Below, piece after piece: positions 52,258-60,556 of a stretch of 64,000 nucleotides of DNA; the stretch's first letter is position 1; the number at the start of each line of letters is the position of its first letter. The position numbers were made by a program, and so were the translations under genes. The DNA lies in contig NZ_NWTI01000002.1 of assembly GCF_002531575.1 (NCBI RefSeq), forward strand, positions 496,001 through 560,000, given 5' to 3'. The notes under the pieces were generated by a model, which was not told the origin of the DNA, did no database searches, and saw only the letters and a list, made by a program, of their open reading frames with translations. Source of the stretch: Bradyrhizobium sp. Y36. GTDB lineage: Bacteria; Pseudomonadota; Alphaproteobacteria; Rhizobiales; Xanthobacteraceae.

Positions 52258-53690
52258 CGCCGCTGTTGTGGACGCTCATCGCCATCCAGATCGCGATGGG
52301 CGTGTTCGACACCTTCTATCACCACGAATTCACCGAGCGCCTGGCCTGGCGCCCGTCGCAGCGCTTCGAGCTGAAGCTGCACGGCATCCGCAACATGCTT
52401 TATGCGCTGCTGTTCCTGCTGCTCGGCTGGCTCGAGGTCCATGGCGTGCTGGCGCTCTTGATCGTCGCCGTTCTGGTCGCCGAGATCGTCATCACGCTGA
52501 TGGATTTCGTCGAGGAGGATCTGAGCCGGAAGCTGCCGCCGAGCGAGCGCATCAATCACACGCTGCTCGCGATCAATTACGGCGCCATCCTGGTGCTGCT
52601 GCTGCCGGTGCTGATCGACTGGGCGATGCAGCCGTTCGGCGTGATCGTCGTCAATCAGGGTTTGCTCAGCATCGCCGCCACGGCCTGCGCGGTCGGCGCG
52701 TCGCTCTGCGGTATCAGGGATTTTGCGGCGATGCGCCGGCTTGGCCGCATGCGCAGTGTGCCGGCGGCCGGGCTCGTCGAGAAGCTGCCGGCTAGCAAGA
52801 CCGTGCTGATCACGGGCGCCACCGGCTTCATCGGCAGCCGCCTTGCGGCGAGCCTCAGCGGCGCCGGGCACAATGTCATTGCGCTGATCCGCAATCCCGC
52901 CAGGGCCGAGATGCTGCCGCCGCCGGTGACGCTGATCACCAGCCTCGATCAGCTCGCCGCAGACACGCACATCGACGCCATCGTCAATCTCGCCGGCGAG
53001 CCGATCGGCAACGGCCTGTGGACCGAGGCAAAGCGGGCGAAGATTCTGCGATCGCGCACGGACATGACCGGCGAGGTCGTCAAGCTGATCGCGCGGCTCA
53101 CGCGCAAGCCAGAGGTGCTGATCAGCGGCTCGGCGATCGGCTGGTACGGGCTGTGGGCCGATCAGGTGCTGACGGAATCGGCGAAGTCGCATGCCTGCTT
53201 CAGCCATGAACTGTGCGCAGCCTGGGAGACGGCGGCGCGGCCAGCGGAGGAGCTCGGCGTGCGCGTGGTCTATTTGCGCGTCGGCCTCGTGCTCGGCACC
53301 GAAGGCGGATTCATCACGCGCATGCTGACGCCGTTCGAGTTCGGCCTCGGCGGTCCGCTCGGCACCGGGCGGCAGTGGATGTCCTGGATCGAGCGCGACG
53401 ATCTCATTCGCCTCATCGCCTATGTCTTGGCGACGCCGGATCTCGCCGGCCCGGTCAATGCGACCGCGCCGATCCCCGTCACCAATGCAAAGTTCACCGA
53501 GGAGCTCGGCCGCCGGCTGCGCCGGCCCGCCGTGTTCCGCATTCCCGGCGGCCTGCTCCGCCGCATCGGCGGCGGCTTTGCCGACGAGCTTCTGCTTGGC
53601 GGCCAGCGCGTGCTGCCCAACAAGGCGCTGAGCCGCGGCTTTGTATTCCGGCACGAGACGCTGCGCAGTGCGTTCGACGCGATCTTGTGA
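52254..53690 (+). CDS. TIGR01777-type epimerase fused to an N-terminal membrane domain
   Basis: A 478-aa protein. Residues 1-165 contain about four hydrophobic helices (LLWTLIAIQIAMGVFDTFYH, LLGWLEVHGVLALLIVAVLV, GAILVLLLPVLIDW and a fourth near 140-160). The rest is a TIGR01777 (YfcH-type) NAD(P)-binding epimerase with ITGATGFIGSRLAASLSGAG, IVNLAGEPI, SGSAIGWYG and MSWIERDDLIRLIAY. The C-terminal DUF1731-like end is KALSRGFVFRHETLRSAF. Most homologues are 300 aa and soluble; this version adds a membrane anchor. It is translationally coupled to DUF4166. Confidence 0.88.
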   Translation: MTPLLWTLIAIQIAMGVFDTFYHHEFTERLAWRPSQRFELKLHGIRNMLYALLFLLLGWLEVHGVLALLIVAVLVAEIVITLMDFVEEDLSRKLPPSERINHTLLAINYGAILVLLLPVLIDWAMQPFGVIVVNQGLLSIAATACAVGASLCGIRDFAAMRRLGRMRSVPAAGLVEKLPASKTVLITGATGFIGSRLAASLSGAGHNVIALIRNPARAEMLPPPVTLITSLDQLAADTHIDAIVNLAGEPIGNGLWTEAKRAKILRSRTDMTGEVVKLIARLTRKPEVLISGSAIGWYGLWADQVLTESAKSHACFSHELCAAWETAARPAEELGVRVVYLRVGLVLGTEGGFITRMLTPFEFGLGGPLGTGRQWMSWIERDDLIRLIAYVLATPDLAGPVNATAPIPVTNAKFTEELGRRLRRPAVFRIPGGLLRRIGGGFADELLLGGQRVLPNKALSRGFVFRHETLRSAFDAIL

Positions 53691-53696
53691 GGGACG

Positions 53697-54548
53697 TCAG
53701 GCGGCGGCACTCCGGAACGTCGCCGCCACCGCACGCAGCGCCGCGAGCTTGGCGGGGTCGCTGACCTTCGAATGCAGCATCACTTTCGAGCTGCCGAGTT
53801 TCGGCAGCTTGTGCGCAGGCCCGATGTCGATCAGTCCCGGCGGTGCAATCCGCCGCGCCAGCGGCGCGATGGCCAGTCCCGCGAGCGCGGCGGCGACCAC
53901 CGCCGTGACACCGCCGCCGACAAAGCGCTCGCGCCAGGGCAGGCCAGCCTTGTCGAGCGCGCGCACGGCGACGGCGCGGACGCCGCAGGGCGGAGCGAGG
54001 GTCGCAAGCGGCAGCGCTTCGCCCTTCGGCAGGGCGAAGCGCCGTGATGCGAACCAGCCAAATTCGTCCTCGGCCAGCTTCTCGCCGCCGCGGCGGCTGC
54101 CTTCCTGGCGGACGATCACGGCATCGAGCTCGCCCGCGTCGTAAGCGTCCTGCATTTCGCGCGAGAAGCCGATGGTGACGGCGAGGGTGAGATTCGCCGA
54201 CATCGCGTGCAGGCGTTCGAGCAGCGGCACCAGCTCCGGACCCGCTGCGTGATCGGAAATGCCGAGCGAGAGCGACTGCGTGGCGGAAGCCTCGCCCGAT
54301 AGCGCAAGGTCGTGTGCCGCCATCAGGGCGCGGGCGCGGTCGAGGAAGCTGGCGCCATCTGCCGTGAGCCGGACCGCGCGGGGCGAGCGTTCGACCAGAC
54401 GTTTTCCGAGCAGCGTCTCCAGCCGCTGCAGCTTGAGACTGACCGCCGCCTGTGTCGTGCCGAGCGCTTCGGCCGCACGCGTAAAACTCTGGAGGTCGGC
54501 GACCAGCAGAAAGGCCTGGACCGTGGCGATGTCGAGCGTTGTTGTCAT
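53697..54548 (-). CDS. LysR-family transcriptional regulator
   Basis: A 283-aa regulator. The N-terminal HTH is TVQAFLLVADLQSFTRAAEA, TTQAAVSLKLQRLETLLGKR, followed by the effector-binding domain with LGISDHAAGPELVPLLERL and DAVIVRQEGSRRGGEK. It stops 6 bp from the convergent epimerase gene. It is divergent from the tautomerase gene, with a TGGTATC-N11-GATACCA dyad in between. It is therefore likely to control the tautomerase gene and itself. Confidence 0.93.
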   Translation of the reverse strand: MTTTLDIATVQAFLLVADLQSFTRAAEALGTTQAAVSLKLQRLETLLGKRLVERSPRAVRLTADGASFLDRARALMAAHDLALSGEASATQSLSLGISDHAAGPELVPLLERLHAMSANLTLAVTIGFSREMQDAYDAGELDAVIVRQEGSRRGGEKLAEDEFGWFASRRFALPKGEALPLATLAPPCGVRAVAVRALDKAGLPWRERFVGGGVTAVVAAALAGLAIAPLARRIAPPGLIDIGPAHKLPKLGSSKVMLHSKVSDPAKLAALRAVAATFRSAAA

Positions 54549-54564
54549 TAATGATCGTTATCAC

Positions 54565-54589
54565 TGGTATCAATAAAGATAAGATACCA
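54565..54589. promoter_or_regulatory. LysR-type operator (T-N11-A dyad)
   Basis: TGGTATC-N11-GATACCA is a perfect 7-bp inverted repeat with an 11-nt spacer, the classic LysR-type geometry. It lies 17 bp upstream of the LysR start and 73 bp upstream of the tautomerase ATG. Confidence 0.8.
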
Positions 54590-54661
54590 AAATGGAGGCC
54601 GAAGGTCTAGCTTCTCCTCAACGCCGCGCAACACCCGCGCAGCATCTTGAGGAGAACGACC

Positions 54662-55084
54662 ATGCCCCTGATCACCGTGTCCTACACCACCTCCCGCCAG
54701 TCGCCCGCGCTGAAGGCCGAGATCGCGAGCGCGGTGTCCGAGCTCACGGCAAACATCCTGCACAAGGATCCAAAGGTGACTGCGATCATCGTGAAGTCGG
54801 TCGACGCCGATGACTGGTTCGCCGGCGGCCGGTCGCTCGCCGAGCAGAAGCTTGCCAGCTACTGGCTCGACATTCACGTCACCGAAGGCACCAACACCAA
54901 GGACGAGAAGGCGGCCTATCTCGCCGCCATGTTCAAGCGCATGGCCGAGATCCTGGGACCGCTGCATCCCGAGACCTATGCCCATGTCGACGAGGTCAAG
55001 GGCGATGCCTATGGCTTCGGCGGCCTGACCCAGGAGCGTCGTTACATCGCCGGCAAGCTCGACGTCGCGCTGAAGGCCGCGTGA
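54662..55084 (+). CDS. Tautomerase-superfamily protein
   Basis: A 140-aa protein in which ATG is followed directly by Pro (M-P-L-I-T-V), so Pro2 becomes the catalytic N-terminal residue after Met removal, as in 4-oxalocrotonate tautomerase. Further marks are SELTANILHKDPKVTAIIVK and DIHVTEGTNTKDEK. It is about twice the length of small 4-OT monomers and resembles the alpha-proteobacterial fused or longer form. A TTGAGGAGAAC ribosome site fits. It is a single gene controlled probably by the divergent LysR regulator. The substrate is unknown. Confidence 0.9.
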   Translation: MPLITVSYTTSRQSPALKAEIASAVSELTANILHKDPKVTAIIVKSVDADDWFAGGRSLAEQKLASYWLDIHVTEGTNTKDEKAAYLAAMFKRMAEILGPLHPETYAHVDEVKGDAYGFGGLTQERRYIAGKLDVALKAA

Positions 55085-55090
55085 TGCAGG

Positions 55091-55118
55091 AGGCCGCGGG
55101 TGGTCTCACCCGCGGCCT
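55091..55118. terminator. Terminator hairpin after the tautomerase gene
   Basis: A perfect 12-bp stem (AGGCCGCGGGTG with CACCCGCGGCCT) encloses the loop GTCT, located between the tautomerase stop and the convergent helicase-like gene stop (55126). TGTTG follows on the plus strand. Confidence 0.8.
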
Positions 55119-55125
55119 GTTGCAG

Positions 55126-55839
55126 TCAGCCCGCCGCTCTGAACTGAACTTCGCAATTGTTCAGGAAGCACGTCTTGTCGAACAGCGTCAGGTCCAGCGG
55201 GTTCGGCAAGCGGACGTCGGTGATATCAGGGCAGGGCTTGACCGCGGGATCGTAGGATCGATCGATCTGCGAGATGCAGACGACGATCAGCCCCTGGTCG
55301 CGTGCGAACGATTTCAATGCGCGCACTTGAACGGTCAGATCGGGGTTTTCGCGTCTCTGGTCGAGCAGTTGCAGATAGTCGATCACCACGAACGTGCCGC
55401 GGGGCGCTGTGGCCATCTGCTTAACGACATGGTCGGCGCTGACGGCGTCGGAGCAATCGATCTCGAATGATCTGTCGAACTGCGCCGGCTCCACGCCGAT
55501 CGCGCGCAGCCGATCCAGCACGTCTTTCTCGGTGTATTCGAGCGAGAAGAACGCCGCACGATGACCCGACCTCATGGCTTCCACCGCAAGCTCGAGGCTC
55601 ATCAGCGTCTTGCCCTGACCGGGCCGCGCGCCGACCAGCACGAGGTCGCCCGCGTGGAATTGTGGGAACAGCCTGCTCGCGGGCGTCAGCGCGGCGGCCT
55701 TTGCTGCCAGCATGCTCCAGGCGGAAAAGCCTTCCGTCTCGGCGATGCGATCGAGCGCGTCGTGCAGGGGAATGCCCGCTTCGCGGGACAGGCGCTTTGC
55801 TTGTCGTTTCAGATGATAGATCGGCGCAGAGAGTCTCAT
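55126..55839 (-). CDS. Stand-alone DnaB-like RecA-fold ATPase
   Basis: A 237-aa protein related to the C-terminal domain of replicative helicase DnaB. Walker A is VGARPGQGKTLMSLELAVEA (about 73-80), Walker B FVVIDYLQLLDQ, and the sensor-like CISQIDRSYD resembles DnaB SQLSR. The N-terminal collar domain of DnaB is missing and the protein is half the length of a helicase. It starts with a 45-residue helical segment (LKRQAKRLSREAGIPLHDAL, then IAETEGFSAWSML) of the type found at the start of glyoxalase-related proteins. Start ATG 55839 has GGGAGGTTT. It could act on DNA or as a stand-alone motor; the role is unknown. Confidence 0.85.
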   Translation of the reverse strand: MRLSAPIYHLKRQAKRLSREAGIPLHDALDRIAETEGFSAWSMLAAKAAALTPASRLFPQFHAGDLVLVGARPGQGKTLMSLELAVEAMRSGHRAAFFSLEYTEKDVLDRLRAIGVEPAQFDRSFEIDCSDAVSADHVVKQMATAPRGTFVVIDYLQLLDQRRENPDLTVQVRALKSFARDQGLIVVCISQIDRSYDPAVKPCPDITDVRLPNPLDLTLFDKTCFLNNCEVQFRAAG

Positions 55840-56037
55840 CGTCCAAACCTCCCGTTGCGAGCTGAAATGCAATCCCTCCTTATGCCCAGCGCTCGAACAG
55901 TCGGCCGGTGATCTCATCGCCCGGCATGAGGTCTGCTTTCCCGGTGGAGGGGGGAGGCGTGGGCGGCGCCTGAGACGAGCATAGCCGATTCCGCGAGAAG
56001 CGGAGAGCTCGCGCGACGAGGCTCGAACAGGAAAATG

Positions 56038-56775
56038 TCAGGCGGCTGCTTCCGGCAGCAGCGCGCGGGTTGGTCCGAACAGCTCCTCGAACGCCTGGCG
56101 CAGCGCGATGTCGACATCTTCCATGCTCACGAGCTGGCCGAGATCGACCAGCGAGGTGACGCCGTAGCGGGGATCGACGACGCCGCACGGCACGATGCCG
56201 GCGAAATGCGCCAGCTCCGGCTCGACATTGATGGCGATGCCGTGGAACGAGACCCAGCGCTTCAGCCGCACGCCGATCGCCGCGATCTTGTCCTCAAAGC
56301 CTTCGCCTTTGTCGGGCCGCCTGACCCAGACGCCGACCCGGTCCTCGCGCCGCTCGCCGCGGATGTTGAAGGCGGCGAGCGTCCGCAGGATCAGCTCCTC
56401 CAGGCTCGCGACATAGGCCCGGACGTCCGGCCGGCGGCGCTTGAGGTCGAGCATGATGTAGGCCACGCGCTGGCCGGGCCCGTGATAGGTGAGCTGGCCG
56501 CCGCGCCCCGTGGCGAAGATCGGGAATCGGGGATCGCGCAGGTCGCCTTCCTTGCCCGAGGTGCCGGAGGTGTAGAGCGGGGGGTGTTCGAGCAGCCAGA
56601 CCAGCTCGGGGGCGTCGCCCGCCGCGATGGCGGCAACCCGGGCTTCCATGGCGGCCACCGCTTCCGGGTAGGGCACCGGCGCATCCGAGATTCGCCACTC
56701 GACGGGCGCGCCGCCTGCGGCGGAAAACGGCGTCAAATCGAGCTGTTGGCGCGGGTTTTGAGGCGAATTAACCAT
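56038..56775 (-). CDS. lipB: Octanoyl-[acyl-carrier-protein]:protein transferase LipB
   Basis: A 245-aa enzyme of lipoate synthesis that transfers octanoate from ACP to lipoyl domains. The signature is [20 protein letters not shown] (around residues 88-107), with catalytic C197 in [13 protein letters not shown] and K163 in [15 protein letters not shown]. The length is normal for alphaproteobacteria. The start codon ATG (56775-56773) sits back to back with the fliN start, sharing one base. No other lipoate gene is near. Confidence 0.96.
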   Translation of the reverse strand: MVNSPQNPRQQLDLTPFSAAGGAPVEWRISDAPVPYPEAVAAMEARVAAIAAGDAPELVWLLEHPPLYTSGTSGKEGDLRDPRFPIFATGRGGQLTYHGPGQRVAYIMLDLKRRRPDVRAYVASLEELILRTLAAFNIRGERREDRVGVWVRRPDKGEGFEDKIAAIGVRLKRWVSFHGIAINVEPELAHFAGIVPCGVVDPRYGVTSLVDLGQLVSMEDVDIALRQAFEELFGPTRALLPEAAA

Positions 56776-57119
56776 TGGCTAACCATAACGTGGTGATGAT
56801 CTCGGGAGCAAATGCCAAGTCCTTCGGCCAAGCCCCAGAATTCAAGTCCCAGTCCCAAGTTGCGGCGGTCCTGACAGTGCCCACCCTCGATAAAGTCACC
56901 GTGGATCTCATGGTCGTCCTCGGGACGACCACGATGCCGATCCATCAGGTATTACGTCTTTCCCGCGGCGCCATCATCGAGCTCGACGCGACCGAGGCCG
57001 ACGAGGTCAAGGTTTTGGCCAATAATCTCCCCGTCGCCTCCGGCGTCGTGCTGGTCGATCGCAACCGCATCGCGGTCGAGGTCAAGCAGATGCTGCCGCG
57101 TTCGCCGGGCACGCGGTAG
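56775..57119 (+). CDS. fliN: Flagellar motor switch protein FliN (isolated copy)
   Basis: A protein of about 114 aa containing the FliN/SpoA domain: [60 protein letters not shown] and [13 protein letters not shown]. FliN forms the C-ring of the motor and binds FliH. It is outside any flagellar cluster in the window, the usual place for fliN. The TTG at 56775 is used with GAGG 11 nt upstream, but ATG 56796 (107 aa) is an alternative. It is head to head with lipB. Three 19-bp tandem repeats begin just before its stop. Confidence 0.85.
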   Translation: MANHNVVMISGANAKSFGQAPEFKSQSQVAAVLTVPTLDKVTVDLMVVLGTTTMPIHQVLRLSRGAIIELDATEADEVKVLANNLPVASGVVLVDRNRIAVEVKQMLPRSPGTR

Positions 57120-57164
57120 CGACCCGGGTACGCTGTAGCGACCCCGGCACGCGGTAGGGGCTGG
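57108..57164. repeat. Three tandem 19-bp repeats at the end of fliN
   Basis: Units with consensus (A)CGC(G/T)GTAGCGACCC(C)GG are repeated three times with 19-bp period (ACGC at 57111, 57130 and 57149). The first copy includes the fliN stop TAG; the third is degenerate. It looks like recent replication slippage. Confidence 0.6.
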
Positions 57165-57204
57165 GCGTCCAGCCGGGCCGATTCGGGCGAGCGGCCAGAA
57201 TTTT

Positions 57205-57239
57205 CCTGCAAAGCTTGTGGAATTCAGGGGCTTTGCAGG
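57205..57239. terminator. Hairpin downstream of fliN
   Basis: A perfect 10-bp stem (CCTGCAAAGC with GCTTTGCAGG) encloses a 15-nt loop, located 85 bp after the fliN stop and 80 bp before the tRNA gene. On the minus strand it is followed by AAAATTC. Confidence 0.55.
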
Positions 57240-57318
57240 CTTGTACCCCTCTGATGGATTTGTTAGATCGGCGCCGTTGATCCGGCCGGCCCTCAAGCCT
57301 CAAGCCGGCATCCCCAAA

Positions 57319-57403
57319 GCGCTCGTGGCGGAACTGGTAGACGCGCTGCCTTGAGGTGGCAGTGAGTAAAATCGTGGGGGTTCGAGTCCCTCCGAGCGCA
57401 CCA
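57319..57403 (+). tRNA. tRNA-Leu(GAG)
   Basis: An 85-nt cloverleaf. The acceptor stem GCGCTCG pairs with CGAGCGC, followed by discriminator A and an encoded CCA (57401-57403). The D-loop region GGCGGAACTGGTAGACGC is typical, and the anticodon arm CTGCC-TTGAGGT-GGCAG reads anticodon GAG (codons CUC and CUU, Leu). A long variable arm (class II) precedes the T arm with GGTTCGAGTCC. It is a single gene in the spacer before the DUF2182 gene on the opposite strand. Confidence 0.96.
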
Positions 57404-57471
57404 AGGCTCATTATCCATTTAAGATCATTGAGTTTTCCGGGCTTGAGCCCGGAGATTGCCGCGTTCCTCGC

Positions 57472-58293
57472 TCATCGCGGCCCCGACGCCAGCAGCCAAG
57501 CGCCCGCGGCCACAGATGCAATGCCGGCGGCGCGCGCGATCCAACGTCCGACCGGCGTGAGTTTCTCCAACAGGACAAGCAGCGCCAAAAGCGCAATCCA
57601 GAGCACGTTCATCACCCCGCCCACGAACAGCAGCGTCATCAAGATCCAGCAGCAGCCGACACAATAGCCTCCGTGCCGAAGTCCCAGCAGCAGGCAGCCG
57701 CGCGGATCGCTGCGAAAGCCGCCGTGACGCATCAGGAACAGAAACGGCGATTGGCATTGGGCGAGACAGACGTCCTTGAGCGGTGTCCATTGATAGAGAC
57801 CCGCCGCGATCAGCACGATGGCGCCGAACAGGTTGCTCGCGATCGTCATCCGTGAATCCAGCAGGGCTGCCCGCTCGATCGCCCATTGCAGACAGGTGGC
57901 TGCCAGCGAGAAGCCGCACCAGGCGAGGAGATAACCGGCGGCAAACCATCCGGTCGCGGCGAACGGCTTGCCCCGCGCTTTGCCCTGTCGGCCCACGCGG
58001 GCGTACATCAGAATCATGGGCGCAGCCGAGGGCGCCATCATTCCGACCATCATCACCGCCCACATCAGGAACACGTAAGCGAACTCGATCGCCCGCCACG
58101 GCTCGGTGGCCGGCAGCATGATTCCGGTCCCGGCCGGGATCATGCGGAAGTCGGTCATGTCCATGCCGCCCATGTCCATGTCGTTGGCGAGCCAGACCAC
58201 ATAGCTCCATGCCAGCACGACAATGAGGGTGATCGCCCCGCTGACGATCCAGCGATCGCGCCGCAGCACGGTTTCGAATGGGCTGTCCGTCAT
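57472..58293 (-). CDS. DUF2182 membrane protein (predicted metal-binding)
   Basis: A 273-aa integral membrane protein with about seven helices. A Met-rich loop, NDMDMGGMDMTDFRM, follows the first helix; the next helix has FAYVFLMWAVMMVGMMAPSA. Later Cys pairs occur in DVCLAQCQSPFLF and GGYCVGCCWILM. The family (COG5486, predicted metal-binding membrane protein) is frequently coupled to DUF1326, as here 50 bp upstream of it on the same strand. The Met and Cys patterns recall copper or soft-metal handling; the function has not been shown. It ends opposite the tRNA spacer. Confidence 0.88.
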   Translation of the reverse strand: MTDSPFETVLRRDRWIVSGAITLIVVLAWSYVVWLANDMDMGGMDMTDFRMIPAGTGIMLPATEPWRAIEFAYVFLMWAVMMVGMMAPSAAPMILMYARVGRQGKARGKPFAATGWFAAGYLLAWCGFSLAATCLQWAIERAALLDSRMTIASNLFGAIVLIAAGLYQWTPLKDVCLAQCQSPFLFLMRHGGFRSDPRGCLLLGLRHGGYCVGCCWILMTLLFVGGVMNVLWIALLALLVLLEKLTPVGRWIARAAGIASVAAGAWLLASGPR

Positions 58294-58343
58294 TTGTGAT
58301 CGAAATTGCCGGCCCTGAAGCTGGCCGGTGTCGGATGTTTACA

Positions 58344-58973
58344 TCACGGCTGGTTCGACCAGCGGATCGGCGCATAGAGGCCGTTTCTGCCGAAATTATC
58401 CCAGCGCATGCCATGATCGCTGAAGGTATTGCCCGGGGCGCCGACGGCCATCACCATGGCATCGGGGCTGACCGGATGGCCGATGTTCGCCCACATCTCC
58501 CCGCTCGGATGCATGGTTGGCAAGGGGTCGACGGACATGTGCAGGATGCCAGGGATTTCCGCGGACCGCGTCTTGCCGTCGATCCGGAACGTGATCGGGA
58601 CCTTGCGTACGCCGAGGTTCTTGCTGATGAGCGGCGAGAACGCGGCCATCGGACCGCCGGCACCGCCGGTGAAGATCGCAGCGAGGGCCTCGGTCTGCTC
58701 GTCATCGGCGCGCTGATCGATATAGGCGGCCACCGACCAATCTCCGTCTGCCATGACCCCAGGCGCATGGAGGATGACGAGCACATTCAATCCATCGAGC
58801 GCGATATCGCCATAGCGGCCGCTCTCGATATGGAAGATCAGCGGTACGTTGCAGAAGCCCTCGGTCGGTCGGGCGGTCAACGGGGGCGCGGCCGACACCA
58901 GGCAGGGACACACGATGCTGCAGCTGCAATTCTCGAAATAGTCACCGGAAAGGTGCCATGGGACATCCGCCAT
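58344..58973 (-). CDS. DUF1326 protein (Cys-rich N-terminus)
   Basis: A 209-aa protein. Residues 10-30 carry a Cys cluster (FENCSCSIVCPCLVSAAP, C16, C18, C22, C24) that could bind metal or an Fe-S cofactor, followed by beta-rich text with GVMADGDWSVAAYIDQRADD and FSDHGMRWDNFGRNGLYAPI. DUF1326 proteins are almost always encoded beside DUF2182. There is no signal peptide. The pair probably acts together at the membrane in handling a metal ion. It lies 121 bp after the zinc-linked genes on the same strand. Confidence 0.88.
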   Translation of the reverse strand: MADVPWHLSGDYFENCSCSIVCPCLVSAAPPLTARPTEGFCNVPLIFHIESGRYGDIALDGLNVLVILHAPGVMADGDWSVAAYIDQRADDEQTEALAAIFTGGAGGPMAAFSPLISKNLGVRKVPITFRIDGKTRSAEIPGILHMSVDPLPTMHPSGEMWANIGHPVSPDAMVMAVGAPGNTFSDHGMRWDNFGRNGLYAPIRWSNQP

Positions 58974-59094
58974 TGCTCTCTCCCGCTTGGCCGAACCCGA
59001 TAGGAGCTTTCGAATGAGCTGCGTAGGATTGAAAATTACGCCTCGTCAGTCAGCGCCGCAAGCCGATTCCACCCCGATGTCTGCGTGCGTGCTG

Positions 59095-59271
59095 TCACGA
59101 ATCCGTATCGGCCACGGGGCGGGCTGGCGTCCTCCGTTCGGGACGATCATCGACTTGCCTGCCGGCCACCGTGACCGGGGGGAAGATGCTGTCGTAGATG
59201 GCGCGGGCCTCGCGGATCAGACGCTCGCGTTCGAGCTCGGATTTCGGGACGAAACGAACGACGTTTTCCAT
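59095..59271 (-). CDS. Small conserved protein (58 aa) after the CobW gene
   Basis: A short protein starting MENVVRFVPKSELERERLIR, continuing EARAIYDSIFPPV, and ending in a basic, disordered tail. Its ATG is 13 bp after the CobW stop (GCGGGAAACC as a weak ribosome site), so it is part of the same transcript. An in-frame ATG at 59301 inside the CobW gene would add ten residues. The charged helix and small size suggest an adaptor or regulator. I do not recognise a family. The coding assignment rests on the conserved-looking start and the operon position. Confidence 0.6.
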   Translation of the reverse strand: MENVVRFVPKSELERERLIREARAIYDSIFPPVTVAGRQVDDRPERRTPARPVADTDS

Positions 59272-59284
59272 CTCGGTTTCCCGC

Positions 59285-60490
59285 CTAGGCGGCTTCATCT
59301 GCGCGCCGCCAGATCGGGAACGGATCCGCAAGCTTTGCCCAATCCGCGACCTGCATGGCGGGCGCCCCCGATACGAGGCATGCATCGAGACGCGAACGGA
59401 TCGAGCCCTCGTCCATGCCGGTGCCGATGAACACGATCTCCTGACGACGATCGCCATAGACGTCGCTCCAGTTCGTGCGCAGCCGCGCCCGCCACGACGC
59501 GTCGTCCGGCCATCGTTCCGCGGGCACGCTCGCCCACCAGAAACCGAGAGCCTGCGTGCGGATGATCGAGCCGGCCTGACTGATCTCGCCGAGCCATTGC
59601 GGCCGCGTCGCCAGCCAGAAATGACCCTTGGCGCGGATAACGCCCGGCCAGGGTTGCTTGATGAACTGGTCGAATCTGGTGGGATCGAACGGGCGGCGGG
59701 CGTGATAGACGAAGTGCTTCACGCCGTATTCCTCGGTCTCCGGCACATGATCGGTGAAGCCGTAGAGCTCCTTGAACCAGAGCGGATGCGCTTGCGCCTT
59801 TTCGAACTCGAAGCGGCCGGTGTCGAGGATGCGGTCGAAGGCCACGTGGCCGTCATTGGCCTCGATGAGGTCGGCGTCCGGATTGAGCGCGCGGATGATC
59901 TTTCGTGCCGCCTCGCGCTGCTCCGGCGCGGCGTCATCGACCTTGTTGAGCACGATCACGTCGGCGAACTCGATCTGCTCGACCAGCAGATCGACCAGCG
60001 CGCGGTTGTCGTTCTCGAGCGCCTGTCCGCGTTGTTCGAGAAAGTCGGTCGATGAATAGTCCTTGAGCAGGTTCACCGCGTCGACCACGGTGACCATGGT
60101 GTCGAGCCGCGCGACGTCGGAGAGGCTGTCGCCGTCTTCGTTGCGGAAATCGAAGGTCGCCGCGACCGGCAGCGGCTCGGAGATACCCGTCGACTCGATC
60201 AGCAGATAATCAAAGCGGCCATGTTCGGCGAGGGCGCGCACCTCCTTCAGGAGATCATCACGTAGCGTGCAGCAGATGCAGCCGTTCGTCATCTCGACGA
60301 GCTTCTCATCGGTCCGGGACAGGTTCGCACCACCATCGCGGACCAGATCCGCATCGATGTTCACCTCGCTCATGTCGTTGACGATCACCGCCACCTTCAA
60401 GCCGTGCCGGTTGTTCAGGACGTGGTTCAACAAAGTGGTCTTTCCAGCCCCGAGGAAGCCGGACAAGACGGTGACGGGGAGTTTCCGCAT
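59285..60490 (-). CDS. CobW/COG0523 GTP-binding metallochaperone
   Basis: A 401-aa P-loop GTPase. The N-terminal [18 protein letters not shown] (P-loop, residues 11-19) and the CICC metal motif (C71, C73, C74 in [13 protein letters not shown]) are definitive, with [15 protein letters not shown] (Walker B) and [13 protein letters not shown] (NKxD guanine motif). Members deliver Zn, Co or Fe; the Zn type (ZagA/ZigA) is regulated by Zur. A perfect palindrome of Zur style precedes the gene (60557-60578). It is probably a zinc chaperone active in zinc shortage. Confidence 0.94.
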   Translation of the reverse strand: MRKLPVTVLSGFLGAGKTTLLNHVLNNRHGLKVAVIVNDMSEVNIDADLVRDGGANLSRTDEKLVEMTNGCICCTLRDDLLKEVRALAEHGRFDYLLIESTGISEPLPVAATFDFRNEDGDSLSDVARLDTMVTVVDAVNLLKDYSSTDFLEQRGQALENDNRALVDLLVEQIEFADVIVLNKVDDAAPEQREAARKIIRALNPDADLIEANDGHVAFDRILDTGRFEFEKAQAHPLWFKELYGFTDHVPETEEYGVKHFVYHARRPFDPTRFDQFIKQPWPGVIRAKGHFWLATRPQWLGEISQAGSIIRTQALGFWWASVPAERWPDDASWRARLRTNWSDVYGDRRQEIVFIGTGMDEGSIRSRLDACLVSGAPAMQVADWAKLADPFPIWRRADEAA

Positions 60491-60556
60491 GGAGATCGAA
60501 CAGCCTTTTCAATGGGATAGGACGACGGCGCTGGGACTTGGGCATCTGGATCGAAT

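Noticed and set aside
55126..55839. The DnaB-like gene considered as a prophage remnant
   Set aside because: Flanking genes are housekeeping or metabolic, base composition is uniform and no other phage genes occur.
57319..57403. The tRNA gene considered as an integration site for a mobile island
   Set aside because: No integrase and no direct repeat of the tRNA 3' end are found downstream in the window.
57356..57667. A 103-codon open frame over the tRNA end and the DUF2182 gene
   Set aside because: It begins inside the tRNA gene and is antisense to a well-supported membrane protein.
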